A stretch of DNA of 64,000 bases from AP-15 sp963702685. GTDB lineage: Bacteria; Pseudomonadota; Alphaproteobacteria; ATCC43930; CGMCC-115725. Shown in pieces: positions 40,856 to 49,488 of this stretch. Made by a program: the position numbers and the translations under genes. The stretch spans positions 124,001 through 188,000 of the forward strand of contig CAVPDQ010000009.1 of the NCBI GenBank assembly GCA_963702685.1, in the 5' to 3' direction. The first letter of the stretch is position 1. Each line of letters starts with the position of its first letter. The notes beneath the pieces were generated by a model, which saw nothing but the letters and a program-made list of their open reading frames with translations, was not told the DNA's origin and searched no databases.

Positions 40856-41491
40856 ATGGGACGGAAACGTAACCTGCTCATCTCGGCCGGCTGCTTTGCG
40901 CTGGGTTTCGGCACGACTGCGGCCCGCGCGAACCTGGTCGTCGATCCGGGCTTCGAAAGCGGCGGAGCCGGGTGGACCTTCATCGGGAATGCCGGGCCCG
41001 ACGATCACGATGGGACCCACAGCGGCGCGTGGACGGCATTCGTGAATGCCGGTGGTCTCGTAAGCATGCCGCCCAACTCCGGATCTGTCAGTCAGGACAT
41101 TTCGACGATTACTGGGCATTCATATTCGATCGACATGTGGGTTGGACAGAATGCGGAAGCCGGTCCTCCCGACGAGATATTGATTTCATTCGGAAGCTCT
41201 ACTCTTTTTGACCAGATTGGCCCAATATTTAACACAACGAGCGTGCCCGAGGGATCCGGCCCCGCTCCAAGCGCTTATACGGAGCTCAGCTTTACTGCGA
41301 CGGCGGCCGGTCCAACTTCAACGTTTGAGTATGAGGGGCTCAATCTCGTCGGCGGAACCTATTTTATCGACGACGTCTCGATAAATGATCTGGGGGGGAT
41401 ACCAACTCCTGAGCCGGGCACGCTAGGGCTGCTTCTCGCGGCATTGGCAGGGTTCAGCCCTCTGATGCGTCGCCGCCCGCCAAGAGCGTAG
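40856..41491 (+). CDS. PEP-CTERM sorting domain-containing secreted protein
   Basis: A 211-residue exported protein. The signal peptide is at the N-terminus (LLISAGCFALGFGTTAARA). The mature part looks like a carbohydrate-binding-type beta-sandwich (NLVVDPGFESGGAGWTF). The C-terminus is a textbook PEP-CTERM tail: PTPEPGTLGLLLAALAGF followed by basic residues. Such proteins are processed by exosortase (EpsH/XrtA), but no exosortase gene is in this window. ATG 40856 has GGGAGG 7 bases upstream; an earlier in-frame ATG (40835) is less likely. Confidence 0.9.
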   Translation: MGRKRNLLISAGCFALGFGTTAARANLVVDPGFESGGAGWTFIGNAGPDDHDGTHSGAWTAFVNAGGLVSMPPNSGSVSQDISTITGHSYSIDMWVGQNAEAGPPDEILISFGSSTLFDQIGPIFNTTSVPEGSGPAPSAYTELSFTATAAGPTSTFEYEGLNLVGGTYFIDDVSINDLGGIPTPEPGTLGLLLAALAGFSPLMRRRPPRA

Positions 41492-41635
41492 AGCCTTTCC
41501 GTCGATTGAAATCGTGCCGCCCCTCCCGGGCCGTCCCCGATGCGTGAGGCGCCGGCTCGTCGGCTATGCCAGCGGAATTGCCGAGGTTGAACATCGGGTT
41601 TTCCGGGGATCTCCGGCATGCTCAGCTAAAGCTAG

Positions 41636-41983
41636 TCAATGGCCGAGCTCCTGCTCGACCGCGGCGCGCAATGGCGGCAGCGCGAATTGAACGGTGTCCC
41701 AGACGCGCGCGGCGGCCACGTCTTGGTAGGCGTGGCGGTAGATGTTGCCGGCGCCGGCAATCTCGCGCCATGCAATGCTGGGATGGCGCGCCTTGAACGG
41801 GTCAGACAGGCGGCGCGAGGCTTCGGAAATGATTTCGAGACAGCGCGTTACCGCATAAACTCGCATCGTGTCTGCGCAAAAGGTCTCCTGATCCTGTTCG
41901 CGCGTGAACTCCCGAGCGAGGCCGATTTGATCCAGAATGTCGCGCAGCGCGTTCTGCTCGGCCTCAGAACGCATAGAGTGCAT
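41636..41983 (-). CDS. hepT: HepT-like (DUF86) HEPN ribonuclease toxin
   Basis: A 115-residue HEPN protein. The domain signature is the helix pair (MRVYAVTRCLEIISEASRRL) and WREIAGAGNIYRHAYQDV, where the usual RNxxxHxY is GNIYRHAY, so the first conserved Arg is replaced by Gly. It is the toxin half of a HepT/MntA-type module; the start overlaps the end of the upstream nucleotidyltransferase gene by up to 20 bases. ATG 41983 and ATG 41974 are both possible. Confidence 0.85.
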   Translation of the reverse strand: MHSMRSEAEQNALRDILDQIGLAREFTREQDQETFCADTMRVYAVTRCLEIISEASRRLSDPFKARHPSIAWREIAGAGNIYRHAYQDVAAARVWDTVQFALPPLRAAVEQELGH

Positions 41984-42260
41984 CCCTAGCCGCGGGCGGG
42001 CGCAGATGGGACTTGAGGGCGTCGCGGTCGATTACGTCTACAGGTTCGACAAATAGGCCCGCGATATAATTCTTTACGCCGACATAGTCGAACACGGTCA
42101 CATGGGCGCCGGGGTCGAACTCGACCAGGATGTCTATATCGCTGTCGCGGCGGTTCTCCCCGCGCGCCACGGAGCCGAACAGCGCGGCATGCGCCACCCC
42201 GCGAGCCTGCAGCGCACTTTGGGAGCGGCGTAGAGTGGCGAGGACTTGCTCGGCGTTCAT
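41964..42260 (-). CDS. mntA: MntA-like minimal nucleotidyltransferase antitoxin
   Basis: A 98-residue nucleotidyltransferase with the motif FGSVARGENRRDSDIDILVE, which supplies the GS and DxD catalytic residues. MntA enzymes neutralise HepT by adding AMP near the HEPN RX4-6H region. The gene order, antitoxin first and toxin second with overlap, is the standard one. A REP-like element lies 70 bases upstream. Confidence 0.9.
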   Translation of the reverse strand: MNAEQVLATLRRSQSALQARGVAHAALFGSVARGENRRDSDIDILVEFDPGAHVTVFDYVGVKNYIAGLFVEPVDVIDRDALKSHLRPPAARDALYAF

Positions 42261-42330
42261 GGCGCCGTACTAGCACGACACTGTACTCAAAAGACAGGGC
42301 CGCCCCTTGCGGCGCGGCCCCTCACCCCGG

Positions 42331-42356
42331 CCCTCTCCCCGCTTGCGGGGAGAGGG
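42331..42356. repeat. REP-like palindromic element, copy C
   Basis: CCCTCTCCCCGC-TT-GCGGGGAGAGGG, a 12-bp stem with a 2-base loop, preceded by CCCCTCACCCC as in copy A. It lies just after the end of the ThDP-lyase gene and before the mntA start. Confidence 0.9.
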
Positions 42357-42371
42357 GGGAAGCCCAGGCTG

Positions 42372-44030
42372 CTACGAGTGCCAGCGGAAGGCTTGCGGCT
42401 TGCGGGCGGAGCCTTGGCTGAGGACGATGTTGACCAGCGCCGGGCCGCGGTGGTTCATCGCCTCGTCGAGCGCACCCCTGATGTGCTTCGGGTCTTCGAC
42501 AAAGAAGCCCTTGCCGCCAAAAGCTTCCATGACCTTGTCGTAGCGGGCGCCGTAGATCAGCGTGTTCGGCCGCATGTTCATCATCGGGTTTTCCGGGATT
42601 TCCGGCATGCCCGGGCCGATGCCGCCATTGTTCAATACGACGATCTTGACCGGCAGGTTGTAGCGGCAGAGCGTCTCCATCTCCATGCCGGAGAAGCCGA
42701 TCGCCGAATCGCCCGAGAGGTGAATGACCGGGCGGTCGGGGTGCACGATCGCGGCGGCGATCGCTTGGCCCAGCCCCAGGCCCATCGTGCCGTAGGTGCC
42801 GGCGTTGAGGCAGGCTTTGGCGCTGAACACCGGCAGCATCGTCAGCCCGATATCCATCGTGCCCGCACCCTCGGCGCTGAGGATCGAGTTCCGCGGCATC
42901 CAGGCGGCGATGTCCTTGAAGGCGCGGTAGTAGGTCGCCGGCGCGCTGTCGTCGTTGATCTGCGGCCTGATCTGCTCCGCGTTCTCGGCCGCCTTTTTGC
43001 TGATCATCTGGCGCCACGGCGATTCCTTCGGATGGAACCACTGGCGACCGCCGAGCGCCTGGTTCAGCTGGGCCATGATCGCCTTGCCGTCGCCGACCAG
43101 CGCCACCTCGGTCGGCTTGTTGTGGCCGATCTCCTCGGGCGCGATGTCGAGCTGGATCACCTTCATGTCCTTGGCGTAGCGCGGCGCCTGGCCGAAATGA
43201 AAGATCCAGTTGAAGCGCGCGCCCATCAGAAAGACGACGTCGGCGTTCTGCAAGGCGAGCGTGCGCGCCGCCGCGACCGACAGCGGGTGGTCGTCGGGCA
43301 TGATCCCCTTGCCCATCGGCGAGCGCAGGAAGGGCACTTGCGTCTTTTCGATAAAGGAGCGCACCTCGCTCTCGGCATTGGCCCAGGCCATCCCCTTGCC
43401 GACCAGCACGAGCGGCCGCTCGGCCCGCTCGAGGAGGTTCAATGCCTGCTCGATATTCTCCTGCGGTGCGATAGTGCGCGGCGGGTCGGGCGCCTTCTGC
43501 ACCTCTACGATGTCCTTTTCGTCGCACGTGCCGGTGATGATGTCGTCCGGCATGTCGAGATAGCAGGCGCCGGGCCGGCCATAGATCGCGTGCCGTGTCG
43601 CCATCTCGACGTAAAAGGGGATGCGCGCAACTTTATCGATCGCGTGCGCGAATTTGCAGAACGGCGAGGCGATCACCACCTGGCGCTCTTCCTGGAAGGC
43701 GCCCATGCCGCCCCGATAGGTCTCCGAGGCGCCGCCGATCAGGATCATCGGCCAGCAATTCTGCTGCGCGTCGGCAAGGCCCGCGAGGCCGTGGACGACG
43801 CCGGGACCGGTGACGACGATGCAGGCGCCCGGCCGCCCGGTCAGATAGCCGTAGGCGCGCGCCGCATAGGACGCGGCCTGCTCGTTTCTCATGCCGATAT
43901 AGGCGACACCCTCCTTTTGCGCCGCCGCGGCGATCGGGCCGACGGGGAACCCGACCACCCCGAAGAGATGGTCGATCCCCTGCTGCTTGAGGCTCCTGGC
44001 GATCAGCGTGGCGCCATCGATCTCAGCCAT
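42372..44030 (-). CDS. ThDP-dependent oxalyl-CoA decarboxylase / 2-hydroxyacyl-CoA lyase
   Basis: A 552-residue ThDP enzyme of the acetolactate-synthase superfamily. The N-terminal Glu is in IGMRNEQAASYAARAYGYLT; the ThDP motif is GDSAIGFSGMEMETLCRYNL ... NNGG; a central LMGARFNWIFHFGQAP is typical of the Oxc/HACL subgroup. Oxalyl-CoA decarboxylase makes formyl-CoA from oxalyl-CoA, and HACL cleaves 2-hydroxyacyl-CoA to formyl-CoA and an aldehyde; the sequence alone does not separate them. No formyl-CoA transferase gene is adjacent. The OFA-type transporter 12 kb away would fit oxalate use. Confidence 0.85.
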   Translation of the reverse strand: MAEIDGATLIARSLKQQGIDHLFGVVGFPVGPIAAAAQKEGVAYIGMRNEQAASYAARAYGYLTGRPGACIVVTGPGVVHGLAGLADAQQNCWPMILIGGASETYRGGMGAFQEERQVVIASPFCKFAHAIDKVARIPFYVEMATRHAIYGRPGACYLDMPDDIITGTCDEKDIVEVQKAPDPPRTIAPQENIEQALNLLERAERPLVLVGKGMAWANAESEVRSFIEKTQVPFLRSPMGKGIMPDDHPLSVAAARTLALQNADVVFLMGARFNWIFHFGQAPRYAKDMKVIQLDIAPEEIGHNKPTEVALVGDGKAIMAQLNQALGGRQWFHPKESPWRQMISKKAAENAEQIRPQINDDSAPATYYRAFKDIAAWMPRNSILSAEGAGTMDIGLTMLPVFSAKACLNAGTYGTMGLGLGQAIAAAIVHPDRPVIHLSGDSAIGFSGMEMETLCRYNLPVKIVVLNNGGIGPGMPEIPENPMMNMRPNTLIYGARYDKVMEAFGGKGFFVEDPKHIRGALDEAMNHRGPALVNIVLSQGSARKPQAFRWHS

Positions 44031-44317
44031 TTTTCTCTCTCCCGTGTGTTGGGCGGACGCCGACCGACCTCGAGAACGCCGCCGGGCCCGGTTTCGAAGA
44101 CGTCTGTGGCGCAGATTAGCGGTAAAGTGCCGGCCGGGGAATCCGATTATCCGCCGGCCCCATGCGTCGGACGAGGACCGGCTGCGCGGCGCCCGCGCGG
44201 TTGCTTAACGCCGGCGGTTCTGGCAAGGTCGGCCGGCGCTGACCCGCCTCTGCCGCCCGGCCGGGCAAGATGGAGGCGGGCGTTTTTTCGTATGCCCGCG
44301 GCGAAGGATGTTTTTGG

Positions 44318-46414
44318 ATGCCTCCCGTCTATTATCTCGTCATTGCCTCGGGCGTGCTCGCCCTCCTCTACGGCCTCGTCGCCAGCCGTCAAGTGCTGAG
44401 CGCCAATGCCGGCACCGCCCGCATGCAGGAGATTGCGAGCGCGGTGCAGGTCGGGGCGCGCGCCTATTTGAACCGGCAATACCGCGCGATCGCGATCGTC
44501 GGCGTCGTGATCCTGATCCTGCTCGGCATCTTTTTGGGGCTGCGGGTTGCGATCGGCTACCTGATCGGGTCGGTGCTGTCGGCGTCGGCCGGGTATATCG
44601 GCATGAACGTCTCGGTGCGGGCCAATGTGCGCACCGCCCAGGCGGCGCGCGGCGGGCTGCGCCCGGGGCTGGCGATCGCCTTCAAGGCCGGGGCGGTCAC
44701 CGGCCTCTTGGTGGTCGGGCTCGGGATCCTCGGCGTCGGCATCTATTATTTCATTCTGCGCGCGCTGACCCCGGGCAACGATCTGCGCCCGGTGCTCGAA
44801 GCGATGGTGGCGTTGTCGTTCGGCGCCTCGCTGATCTCGATCTTTGCCCGGCTCGGCGGCGGCATCTTCACCAAGGGTGCCGATGTCGGCGCCGACCTCG
44901 TCGGCAAGGTCGAGGCCGGCATCCCCGAGGACGACCCGCGCAACCCCGCGGTCATCGCCGACAATGTCGGCGACAATGTTGGCGATTGCGCCGGGATGGC
45001 GGCCGATTTGTTCGAGACCTATGCGGTGACGATCGTCGCCACGATGCTGCTCGCCAACATCTTCTTTGCGCCGCCGCTGCGCGACACGATGCTGCTGTTG
45101 CCGCTGGCGATCGGCGCGGTGTGCATCGCGACCAGCGTTATCGGCACGTTCTTCGTCCGGCTGGGCCCCGACAACGGCATCATGAAGGCGCTTTACAAAG
45201 GTCTTATCGCCACCGGCATCCTGTCGGTCGGAGCGATCGCCCTTGTCGTCTGGTGGCTCCTCGGCTTCCGGGCGCCGCTGACGATGATCTCGGGGACGAT
45301 CGTCAACGGGCTCGATGTGTGGCTCTGCGCGATCGTCGGCCTCCTCGTCACCGGCTTTATCGTCTGGATCACCGAATACTACACCGCGACCGAATACCGC
45401 CCGGTGCGCAGCATCGCGCAGAGCTCGACCACCGGCCACGGCACCAATGTGATCCAGGGGCTGGCGGTGTCGATGGAGGCGACGGCGCTGCCGGTCATCG
45501 TGATCTGCGTCGGCATCATCGCCTCGTTTCTGATCGCCGGCCTCTTTGGCATCGCCGTCGCCGCGACGACGATGCTGGCCTTGGCCGGGATGATCGTGGC
45601 GCTCGATGCCTATGGCCCGGTCACCGACAATGCGGGCGGCATCGCCGAAATGGCCGATCTGCCGCGCGAGGTGCGGCGCACGACCGACGCGTTGGACGCG
45701 GTCGGCAACACCACCAAGGCGGTGACCAAGGGCTATGCGATCGGCTCGGCCGGGCTCGCCTCGCTGGTGCTGTTCGCCGCCTACACCGAAGACCTGAAGC
45801 ATTATTTCCCCAAGCTCGACGTCCATTTCGGGCTGCAGGATCCGTATGTCGTGATCGGGCTCTTTATCGGCGGCCTCTTGCCTTATCTGTTCGGCTCGCT
45901 CGGCATGACCGCGGTCGGCCGCGCCGCCGGCTCGGTGGTGGTCGAGGTGCGGCGCCAGTTCCGTGAAATCCCCGGGATCATGCAAGGAACCGCCAAGCCC
46001 GATTACGGCCTCGCCGTCGATCTCTTAACCCGCGCGGCGATCCGCGAGATGATCGTGCCGTCGCTGCTGCCGGTATTGGCGCCGATCATCCTTTTTTTCG
46101 TCATCGCCGCCATCGGCGGGCGTGCCGCCGGGTTCAGCGCCTTGGGTGCCATGCTGCTCGGCACCATCGTCACCGGCATCTTTGTCGCGATCTCGATGAC
46201 CTCGGGCGGAGGTGCGTGGGACAACGCCAAGAAATACATCGAGGAGGGCCACCACGGCGGCAAGGGCTCCGAGCCGCACAAGGCGGCGGTCACCGGCGAC
46301 ACCGTCGGCGACCCCTACAAGGACACCGCCGGCCCGGCGGTCAACCCAATGATCAAGATCACCAATATCGTGGCGCTGCTGCTGCTGGCGATCCTGGCGA
46401 AATGGGCCGTCTGA
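44318..46414 (+). CDS. hppA: K+-independent proton-pumping membrane pyrophosphatase
   Basis: A 698-residue, ~16-helix enzyme that couples PPi hydrolysis to proton export. The PPi/Mg site motifs GADVGADLVGKVEAGIPEDD and the acidic DNVGDNVGDCAGMAADLFE are intact, as is DAYGPVTDNAGGIAEM. The residue that separates the two classes is Lys in GNTTKAVTKGYAIGSA, indicating the K+-independent type. ATG 44318 has AAGGA upstream; an in-frame extension to 44270 is less likely. Confidence 0.95.
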   Translation: MPPVYYLVIASGVLALLYGLVASRQVLSANAGTARMQEIASAVQVGARAYLNRQYRAIAIVGVVILILLGIFLGLRVAIGYLIGSVLSASAGYIGMNVSVRANVRTAQAARGGLRPGLAIAFKAGAVTGLLVVGLGILGVGIYYFILRALTPGNDLRPVLEAMVALSFGASLISIFARLGGGIFTKGADVGADLVGKVEAGIPEDDPRNPAVIADNVGDNVGDCAGMAADLFETYAVTIVATMLLANIFFAPPLRDTMLLLPLAIGAVCIATSVIGTFFVRLGPDNGIMKALYKGLIATGILSVGAIALVVWWLLGFRAPLTMISGTIVNGLDVWLCAIVGLLVTGFIVWITEYYTATEYRPVRSIAQSSTTGHGTNVIQGLAVSMEATALPVIVICVGIIASFLIAGLFGIAVAATTMLALAGMIVALDAYGPVTDNAGGIAEMADLPREVRRTTDALDAVGNTTKAVTKGYAIGSAGLASLVLFAAYTEDLKHYFPKLDVHFGLQDPYVVIGLFIGGLLPYLFGSLGMTAVGRAAGSVVVEVRRQFREIPGIMQGTAKPDYGLAVDLLTRAAIREMIVPSLLPVLAPIILFFVIAAIGGRAAGFSALGAMLLGTIVTGIFVAISMTSGGGAWDNAKKYIEEGHHGGKGSEPHKAAVTGDTVGDPYKDTAGPAVNPMIKITNIVALLLLAILAKWAV

Positions 46415-46927
46415 TCAGCGATCATCGTGCGGCGCGGGGCCTGGCTGGCCTTCGCCGCCGCCGCCGCTGCCGGTGCTGGCAGGGCTGCCGCCACCGCCGT
46501 TGAAGCGGCCGAGATTGCCCAGGATCTGCTCGAGGAAGGTCAGCTCGCGGCCCGGGGCCGGTGTCGCGCCCGGCGCCGGCGTGATCACCTCGGCGTCCTT
46601 GAGGCCCTTGTGATCGACCGCCGAAACCACGCCGTTCTTGTCGAAATCGACGACAAAGACCTGCTGGTCGGTCGTGTCGGGCAGAAAGAAGGCGACCTGC
46701 TTTGTCCGCTTGCTGATGTAATACCACGACTTGTCGTCGAAGATGCCGACGCTCGACGGTGTCCCCAGGATCTTGACCACCTCGTCCTTGGTGGTTTTTC
46801 CCGGATGGATCTCGGCCATCGCATCGGGCGGAGGCAAATTGCCGCGCTGCTCGACGCTCGGCGCGCAGCCGGCGATCGCAACAGCGGCAATCGGGGCGAA
46901 AAGGGAGCAAAATCGCGCTATGGTCAT
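46415..46927 (-). CDS. bamE: BamE/SmpA-OmlA family outer-membrane lipoprotein
   Basis: A 170-residue lipoprotein of the BAM complex. A lipobox (VAIAGC) follows the signal peptide, then the SmpA/OmlA domain: IHPGKTTKDEVVKILGTPSS, SWYYISKRTKQVAFF and VFVVDFDKNGVVSAV. The C-terminal Gly/Ser-rich tail is low complexity. ATG 46927 starts MTIARF; an upstream ATG (46942) is possible. Divergent from the UQCC-chaperone gene, the usual alphaproteobacterial arrangement. Confidence 0.88.
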   Translation of the reverse strand: MTIARFCSLFAPIAAVAIAGCAPSVEQRGNLPPPDAMAEIHPGKTTKDEVVKILGTPSSVGIFDDKSWYYISKRTKQVAFFLPDTTDQQVFVVDFDKNGVVSAVDHKGLKDAEVITPAPGATPAPGRELTFLEQILGNLGRFNGGGGSPASTGSGGGGEGQPGPAPHDDR

Positions 46928-47041
46928 GGCTGGTCGTCGCAAGACAGGTCAAAGGACCGGTTCCGATCGAACCGGGTCCAGGGTGGTGCCCATTTCGAAT
47001 TTATACCTTCAGCCGAGAGCCGTGCGTTGTCAACGCCGGCG

Positions 47042-47614
47042 ATGGCGCGGGACGCCGCGGTGATATTCCTTGGCCGGCGCCGATCGATCCGCATCGCGGC
47101 CGACCTCGCCTATCGCATCGTCGTCGAGCAGGCGCGGCATAGGGCGTTCTTCACCGAATGGGGCGTGCCTGACACGCCCGACGGCCGGTTCGAGCTGATT
47201 TGCCTGCACGCTTTTCTCTATCTGCACCGCCTCAAATCGGAACGGCCGCGCTCTGCCCGGCTCGGCCAGCGCTTTTTCGACACGATGTTTGCCGAGCTCG
47301 ACCGGGCGCTGCGCGAAAGCGGCATCGGCGATTTGCGCGTCGGCAAGGAGGTAAAGCGCATGGCGCAAGGGTTCTACGGCCGAATCCGCGCCTACGAGGC
47401 GGGGCTCGCCGCCGGCGATTCGGTGCTCGGCGCGGCCATCGCCCGCAATCTCCTCGGCACGGTCGGGGGCGAGGCTCGGCCCACCGCGGCAATTGTCGAT
47501 TATGTCCGCGCGACAACGGCGGCGTTGGCGCGGCAATCCTCCGCCGAATTGCTGGCCGGGCGGGTCCGGTTCGACCCGCCGGCGATTCGCGCAGCCCCGA
47601 TGGTGGCGCGATGA
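47042..47614 (+). CDS. ubiquinol-cytochrome c chaperone family protein
   Basis: A 190-residue UQCC/CBP3-like protein involved in assembly of the cytochrome bc1 complex. The family blocks are YRIVVEQARHRAFFTEWGVP, DGRFELICLHAFLYLHRL and RLGQRFFDTMFAELDRALRE, then DLRVGKEVKRMAQGFYGR. ATG 47042 is used. The stop overlaps the DUF177 start (ATGA). Confidence 0.9.
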   Translation: MARDAAVIFLGRRRSIRIAADLAYRIVVEQARHRAFFTEWGVPDTPDGRFELICLHAFLYLHRLKSERPRSARLGQRFFDTMFAELDRALRESGIGDLRVGKEVKRMAQGFYGRIRAYEAGLAAGDSVLGAAIARNLLGTVGGEARPTAAIVDYVRATTAALARQSSAELLAGRVRFDPPAIRAAPMVAR

Positions 47615-48117
47615 CCGAATTTTGCCGGCTCGTGCCGCTCAGCCGAATCGGCTCCGAAGACTATCGCCAGGCGATCGAAGCCACCGCGGAAGAGCGCGGG
47701 CAGCTCGCCCTGCGCTTTGGCCTGATCGCGCTCGACCGCCTCGTTGCGACCGTCGCGCTGCGGCGCCGGAGCGGCGGAACATTCGAGTTGGAAGCGGCTT
47801 TCGAGGCCGAGCTCGCGCAGGAATGCGTGGTCAGCCTGGAGCCGGTCCACGGCACGGTGGCGCAGTCCTTTACCTTGGTTTACGGCCCGTCCGGCGATGC
47901 CGCATCCGAGCTCGAGCTGGACGCCGAAGAAACTGCTTTCGAGCCGCTCCACGGCGACGCCGTCGATATCGGCGAGGCGGTGGCGCAGGAATTGTCGCTG
48001 GCCTTGCCGCCTTTTCCGCGCGACCCCGACGCGACGCTCGACGAGGCGGCGACGGCGGCGCCCGAAGAAAACGTGTTTGGCGCGCTCGCCCGGTGGCGCG
48101 ATCATGGGCAAGAGTGA
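47611..48117 (+). CDS. DUF177/YceD family protein
   Basis: A 168-residue protein of the YceD (DUF177) family that accompanies rpmF. Recognisable parts are LRRRSGGTFELEAAFEAELA and QECVVSLEPV, and the acidic C-terminal half (LELDAEETAFEPLHGDAVDI). In some bacteria YceD affects 23S rRNA accumulation. It is translationally coupled to the UQCC-chaperone gene and lies 100 bases before rpmF. Confidence 0.88.
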   Translation: MTEFCRLVPLSRIGSEDYRQAIEATAEERGQLALRFGLIALDRLVATVALRRRSGGTFELEAAFEAELAQECVVSLEPVHGTVAQSFTLVYGPSGDAASELELDAEETAFEPLHGDAVDIGEAVAQELSLALPPFPRDPDATLDEAATAAPEENVFGALARWRDHGQE

Positions 48118-48217
48118 GCCGCCCGGCACGGCCGGTGAATGCTTGTCTGTTGCCGTCGCCGCGGTTTTGGGCTTATTACCGCTGGCTCGCCCGTTGCCCC
48201 AGAACCCCGGATAACCC

Positions 48218-48406
48218 ATGGCCGTTCCAAAAAAGAAAACCTCGCCCTCGCGCCGCGGCATGCGGCGCTCGCACCATGCGCTAAAGGCGGCGGCCTACGG
48301 CGAATGCCCGAATTGCGGCGAGCTCAGGCGGCCGCATCATCTGTGCCGGGCTTGCGGCTATTACGACGGGCGCGAGGTCGTCGCACCGCGCTCGGAGCCG
48401 GGCTGA
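48218..48406 (+). CDS. rpmF: 50S ribosomal protein L32
   Basis: A 62-residue ribosomal protein. MAVPKKKTSPSRRGMRRSHH is the diagnostic N-terminus. The zinc-binding cysteines are present (CPNCGELRRPHHLCRACGYY), so it is the C+ form. It sits in the usual DUF177-rpmF-plsX-fabH order. Confidence 0.97.
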   Translation: MAVPKKKTSPSRRGMRRSHHALKAAAYGECPNCGELRRPHHLCRACGYYDGREVVAPRSEPG

Positions 48407-48437
48407 GAGAAGAGCGCCGGCGCGGAGGCGCGCAGCG

Positions 48438-49481
48438 GTGAGCCAGGCCGTCACGCTCGCGCTCGACGCCATGGGCGGCGACCACGCCCCGGACATCGTC
48501 CTCAAGGGCGCCGAGATCGCTGCGCAGCGCGCTCCGGATTTGCATTTTCTGCTGTTCGGGGCCGAGAGCGAGATGCGCCCGCTTTTGGCGAAGTTGCCGA
48601 ACCTTGCTGCGGCGGCGAGCGTCTTTCATACGACCGAGATGGTGCCGGGCGACGCCAAGCCGTCGCTGGCGCTGCGCGCCGGGCGGCCGACCAGCATGCG
48701 CCTCGCGATCGACGCCGTTGCCGACGGCCGGGCCGATGGCGTCGTTTCGGCCGGCAATACCGGCGCCTTGATGGCGATGGCCAAATTCGTGCTGAAGACC
48801 TTGCCGGGGATCGACCGGCCCGCGATCGCCTCGTTTTTTCCGACGCGGCGCGGCGAGAGCGTGATGCTCGACCTCGGCGCCAACATCGATTGCGATGACG
48901 AGAACCTGGTTCAGTTCGCGCTGATGGGCGACGTCTTCGCCCGCACCGTCCTCGGCTTGATCGAGCCGACGGTCGGCTTGCTCAATGTCGGCTCGGAGGA
49001 CCAGAAGGGGAGCGAAGCAGTCCGGCGGGCGAGCCTGCGGCTGCGCGACCCGATGATGCCGCTGCGCTTTCACGGCTTTGTCGAAGGCGACGATATCGCC
49101 GCCGGCACCGTCGACGTCGTCGTCACCGATGGCTTCACCGGCAATATTGCGGTCAAGACGGCCGAGGGCACGGCCAAATTGTTCAGCGAATTTCTCGCCG
49201 GTGCGTTTCATCATTCGCTGCCGGCGCGCATCGGCTGGCTGTTCGCGCGCGGCGCCCTTACCAAGCTGCGCCTGCGCATCGACCCGCGGCGCTACAATGG
49301 CGCGATGTTTCTGGGGCTGAACGGGATCGCGGTCAAAAGCCACGGCTCGGCCGACGCGCTCGGGTTCGCCAATGCGATCGGTGTCGCGGTCGACATGATG
49401 GCGAACGGGTTTCTCGACAAGATCCGGATCGATCTGGCGCGCCTCAACGAGGCCTCGCCGGCGCCGCAGCCGGCGCTCTAA
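48438..49481 (+). CDS. plsX: phosphate acyltransferase PlsX
   Basis: A 347-residue enzyme that converts acyl-ACP to acyl-phosphate for phospholipid synthesis. Signatures: LALDAMGGDHAPDIVLKGA near the N-terminus, GVVSAGNTGALMA, MLDLGANIDC and VVTDGFTGNIAVKTAEGTAK. The start is GTG 48438. It is followed 7 bases later by fabH. Confidence 0.96.
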   Translation: MSQAVTLALDAMGGDHAPDIVLKGAEIAAQRAPDLHFLLFGAESEMRPLLAKLPNLAAAASVFHTTEMVPGDAKPSLALRAGRPTSMRLAIDAVADGRADGVVSAGNTGALMAMAKFVLKTLPGIDRPAIASFFPTRRGESVMLDLGANIDCDDENLVQFALMGDVFARTVLGLIEPTVGLLNVGSEDQKGSEAVRRASLRLRDPMMPLRFHGFVEGDDIAAGTVDVVVTDGFTGNIAVKTAEGTAKLFSEFLAGAFHHSLPARIGWLFARGALTKLRLRIDPRRYNGAMFLGLNGIAVKSHGSADALGFANAIGVAVDMMANGFLDKIRIDLARLNEASPAPQPAL

Positions 49482-49488
49482 GCGCCCG

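Noticed and set aside
44147..45985. Minus-strand 600-codon ORF opposite hppA
   Set aside because: Asp/Arg/His-rich low-complexity antisense reading of the conserved pyrophosphatase gene.
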